From: JANMCE01 sp963791625 | GTDB taxonomy: Bacteria; Actinomycetota; Acidimicrobiia; Acidimicrobiales; Ilumatobacteraceae | Direction: 5' to 3' | Assembly: GCA_963791625.1 (NCBI GenBank) | Contig: CAWBTA010000006.1 | Location: forward strand, 1,488,001 to 1,552,000 | Length of the DNA: 64,000 nucleotides | In this document: positions 62,572 through 64,000 of the stretch, piece after piece | Layout: each line of letters opens with the position of its first letter | Numbering within the stretch: position 1 is the stretch's first letter | Translations under genes and position numbers: made by a program | The notes under the pieces: generated by a model | The model's database searches: none | What the model saw: the letters and a program-made list of their open reading frames with translations, nothing else | Told to the model about the DNA's origin: nothing

Positions 62572-62876
62572 CATCCATCGACTGCGCTGCGCCACGGGAA
62601 ACACGAGGACAAGAACAACAGGGTGCCCGATTCGCAGTAGTCGTTCAGTCCGACGACCTCATGCTGTCGACACTGCTCGTTGCCCCGACCTCGAGATCCG
62701 CCTCAGCACGATCGTTTCGTCCAACGATCCTGATCAACGACGAGGAAACGCAAGTGCTTGTTGAACAGACATCGGCCGTGGCACCTGAACGGCTTGGTGA
62801 CTTCGTTGGCCGAGTCAGTCACGATGAACTCAGGGAGATCAACAACGCACTCCGACTCGCACTCGAACTCGATTAG
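62561..62876 (+). CDS. MazF-family endoribonuclease toxin, split by a one-base shift
   Basis: Corrected length 104 residues from GTG 62561, overlapping the antitoxin stop. VRGDIHRLR is read first; one surplus base at about 62588 must be dropped to continue APRETRGQEQQGARFAVVVQSDDL, TLLVAPTS, RPTILIN and LGDFVGRVSHDELREINNAL, the conserved MazF core. As in other places in this window, an assembly indel is likely, but inactivation of a toxin would also be tolerated, so a real mutation is possible here. Confidence 0.82.
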
Positions 62877-62912
62877 CGCTCCGCAACCTGACCCCGATTC
62901 GTTTCGCCGCCG

Positions 62913-64000
62913 TTACGAGAGGCGCCGGTACCCATGAGCGTCTAACTCAGTGGCGAGCATCTCTGCTGTCCACGTCTCCTGAAGCGCACGCCACGTGAGA
63001 GCAGCCTGGCTTTCGGGTGCCAGACCGCCAACGGGCTGGTCGCGATCGAGATTGGTCGGAAACGCGTAGCCCTCGGCACTTGCGGCGACGATGTTCCGTA
63101 ACGACCACTCGGTCGCTCCCCCCGTCTTCAGGGACAGGAGCGTCGGATACACCGACGTCACGACTGCGTGACGGTCGACCGTCTCGATGGCCCGCCCGAA
63201 GGCCGAGGACACTTGCAGCAGGTTGGCGATGCGATGAACGTCGACGGTGCGGTTGTGACCGGCCGCGTGAAAGAGCGACGGCTTGAAGAAGACCGCGTCG
63301 CCCTTCTCCAACGGCAGCTGCACATGGTTGGCGTCGAAATAGGCGCGGAAGTCGAGATTGCGCCACGCCAGATAGCTGAGCGGGTATTTCTGCGAGTGCG
63401 GCATGTACAAGGTAGGGCCGCTTTCCACCGGCATGTCGCAGTGGGCGACCGCACCCTGCAAGGTGAGCACGGGCGACAGGGCGTGCACATGGGCCGGGTA
63501 TTGTTCGGCCGTCTCGTTGTCCATGAAGCCGAGGTGGTAGTCGGTGTGCGCAAGCTGGGCCGCTCCCCCGGGGTTCACCTGATTGACCTGAGACGTGATC
63601 TGGTAGCCGGGTCCCAACCATGCGTGGGAGGCGAGGGCGAGCATGTCGTTGGCGTAGTACTCGGCGAATGCGTCGGGGTCGACCAGCGCCAGCTTTTCGA
63701 GCGCATTCCAGATGCGATCATTCGCGCCGGGCTTGGCGAAGTGATCACCCGCCACCGCACCACTCGCCCGCTGCTCCCCGATGATCCCCCGAAACACTTC
63801 GGTCACGCGGTCCACAACAGCCGTGTCGGGGAAAGCCGCCTTCATGACAAACACACCTGGACCATGCATGAGCGCATGGGCGAGTTCAGCCTCAACCGCT
63901 CGACGCTGCGGCGCTTGACGGGCCGCCGCGCCCAACGCGGCGCTGTCGTAGACAAGTACCCCATGGTCAACCGAACTTGCGTGCGGGTAGTCGGCCAGCA
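62913..64000 (-). CDS. Phytanoyl-CoA dioxygenase (PhyH)-family protein, 5' end outside window
   Basis: The minus-strand frame is open to the right edge of the window, so the start lies beyond it; the TTG at 63935 is internal. At least 362 codons are present. The Fe(II)/2-oxoglutarate site is visible as LAHTDYHLGF (His-x-Asp) and HAAGHNRTVDVHRIANLLQ (distal His, then Arg). The family hydroxylates diverse small molecules. The substrate is unknown and no partner gene is visible. Confidence 0.85.
   Translation of the reverse strand, partial: LADYPHASSVDHGVLVYDSAALGAAARQAPQRRAVEAELAHALMHGPGVFVMKAAFPDTAVVDRVTEVFRGIIGEQRASGAVAGDHFAKPGANDRIWNALEKLALVDPDAFAEYYANDMLALASHAWLGPGYQITSQVNQVNPGGAAQLAHTDYHLGFMDNETAEQYPAHVHALSPVLTLQGAVAHCDMPVESGPTLYMPHSQKYPLSYLAWRNLDFRAYFDANHVQLPLEKGDAVFFKPSLFHAAGHNRTVDVHRIANLLQVSSAFGRAIETVDRHAVVTSVYPTLLSLKTGGATEWSLRNIVAASAEGYAFPTNLDRDQPVGGLAPESQAALTWRALQETWTAEMLATELDAHGYRRLS

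Noticed and set aside
1..64000. CRISPR array, rRNA operon, intact insertion sequence or prophage
   Set aside because: No regularly spaced repeats, rRNA-like sequence, transposase, integrase or phage structural genes were recognised.

Overview
This window looks like a chromosomal segment of a high-GC actinobacterium, most probably of the class Acidimicrobiia (inferred from gene content and style; no 16S gene is present). Pointers are the DUF222/HNH endonuclease, a PdtaR-type ANTAR regulator beside polA, menaquinone rather than ubiquinone genes, many 4-bp ATGA/GTGA gene overlaps, and many genes that appear leaderless, with a TAnnnT -10 box 6-7 nt before the start codon.

Layout. 1-3664: end of a GNAT gene, an HNH endonuclease, then acetaldehyde dehydrogenase and 4-hydroxy-2-oxovalerate aldolase, the last two steps of aromatic meta-cleavage. 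3746-5847: a Thr/Ala-rich surface protein coupled to an ApbE flavin transferase. 6044-11119: a sirtuin, an IclR regulator and a second aromatic block (zinc-ribbon protein, Rieske oxygenase, histidine phosphatase, catechol 2,3-dioxygenase). 11255-16531: an exporter operon (carboxymuconolactone decarboxylase-like protein, two ABC exporter halves, an MFS carrier). 16702-22415: a methyltransferase, decayed sequence, polA, pdtaR and a decayed GNAT. 22733-22809: a tRNA. 22902-27519: fabD-fabH-fabG-acpP-fabF and an alkyltransferase-like gene. 27570-31663 (minus): trpF-trpB-trpA-bcp-fabZ-ogt. 31752-35267: a GNAT/ADP-forming acyl-CoA synthetase fusion facing a histone-deacetylase-family gene, with trpC upstream of the latter. 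36144-39129: a two-component system, a toxin-antitoxin pair and a mosaic broken copy of the kinase. 39201-48321 (minus): hisD-hisC-hisB-hisH-hisA-(arginine deiminase/DDAH family)-hisF, then groES, hisI, trpE and ygfZ. 48923-55626: menD, a DsbA-like gene, menH, menA, an amidase and menE. 55611-64000: a deleted methyltransferase pseudogene, two SDR genes, yyaL plus a metallo-beta-lactamase-fold gene, a MazEF-like pair and the start-truncated part of a phytanoyl-CoA dioxygenase-family gene.

How it works together: the window combines core anabolism (histidine, tryptophan, fatty acids, menaquinone) with an aromatic-degradation set that would deliver acetyl-CoA and pyruvate.

The main warning for any reader: at least eleven genes, including polA, hisC, hisF and groES, are each split by an apparent one-base insertion or deletion. 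In ten of these, correcting one base restores a family-typical length; the eleventh also has an internal deletion. Long-read assembly indels are the simplest explanation. Gene boundaries below are given for the corrected genes. Two more loci (22060-22415 and 55611-56307) lack internal segments, and 38848-39129 is a degenerate three-block copy of the neighbouring kinase; these look like real pseudogenes.
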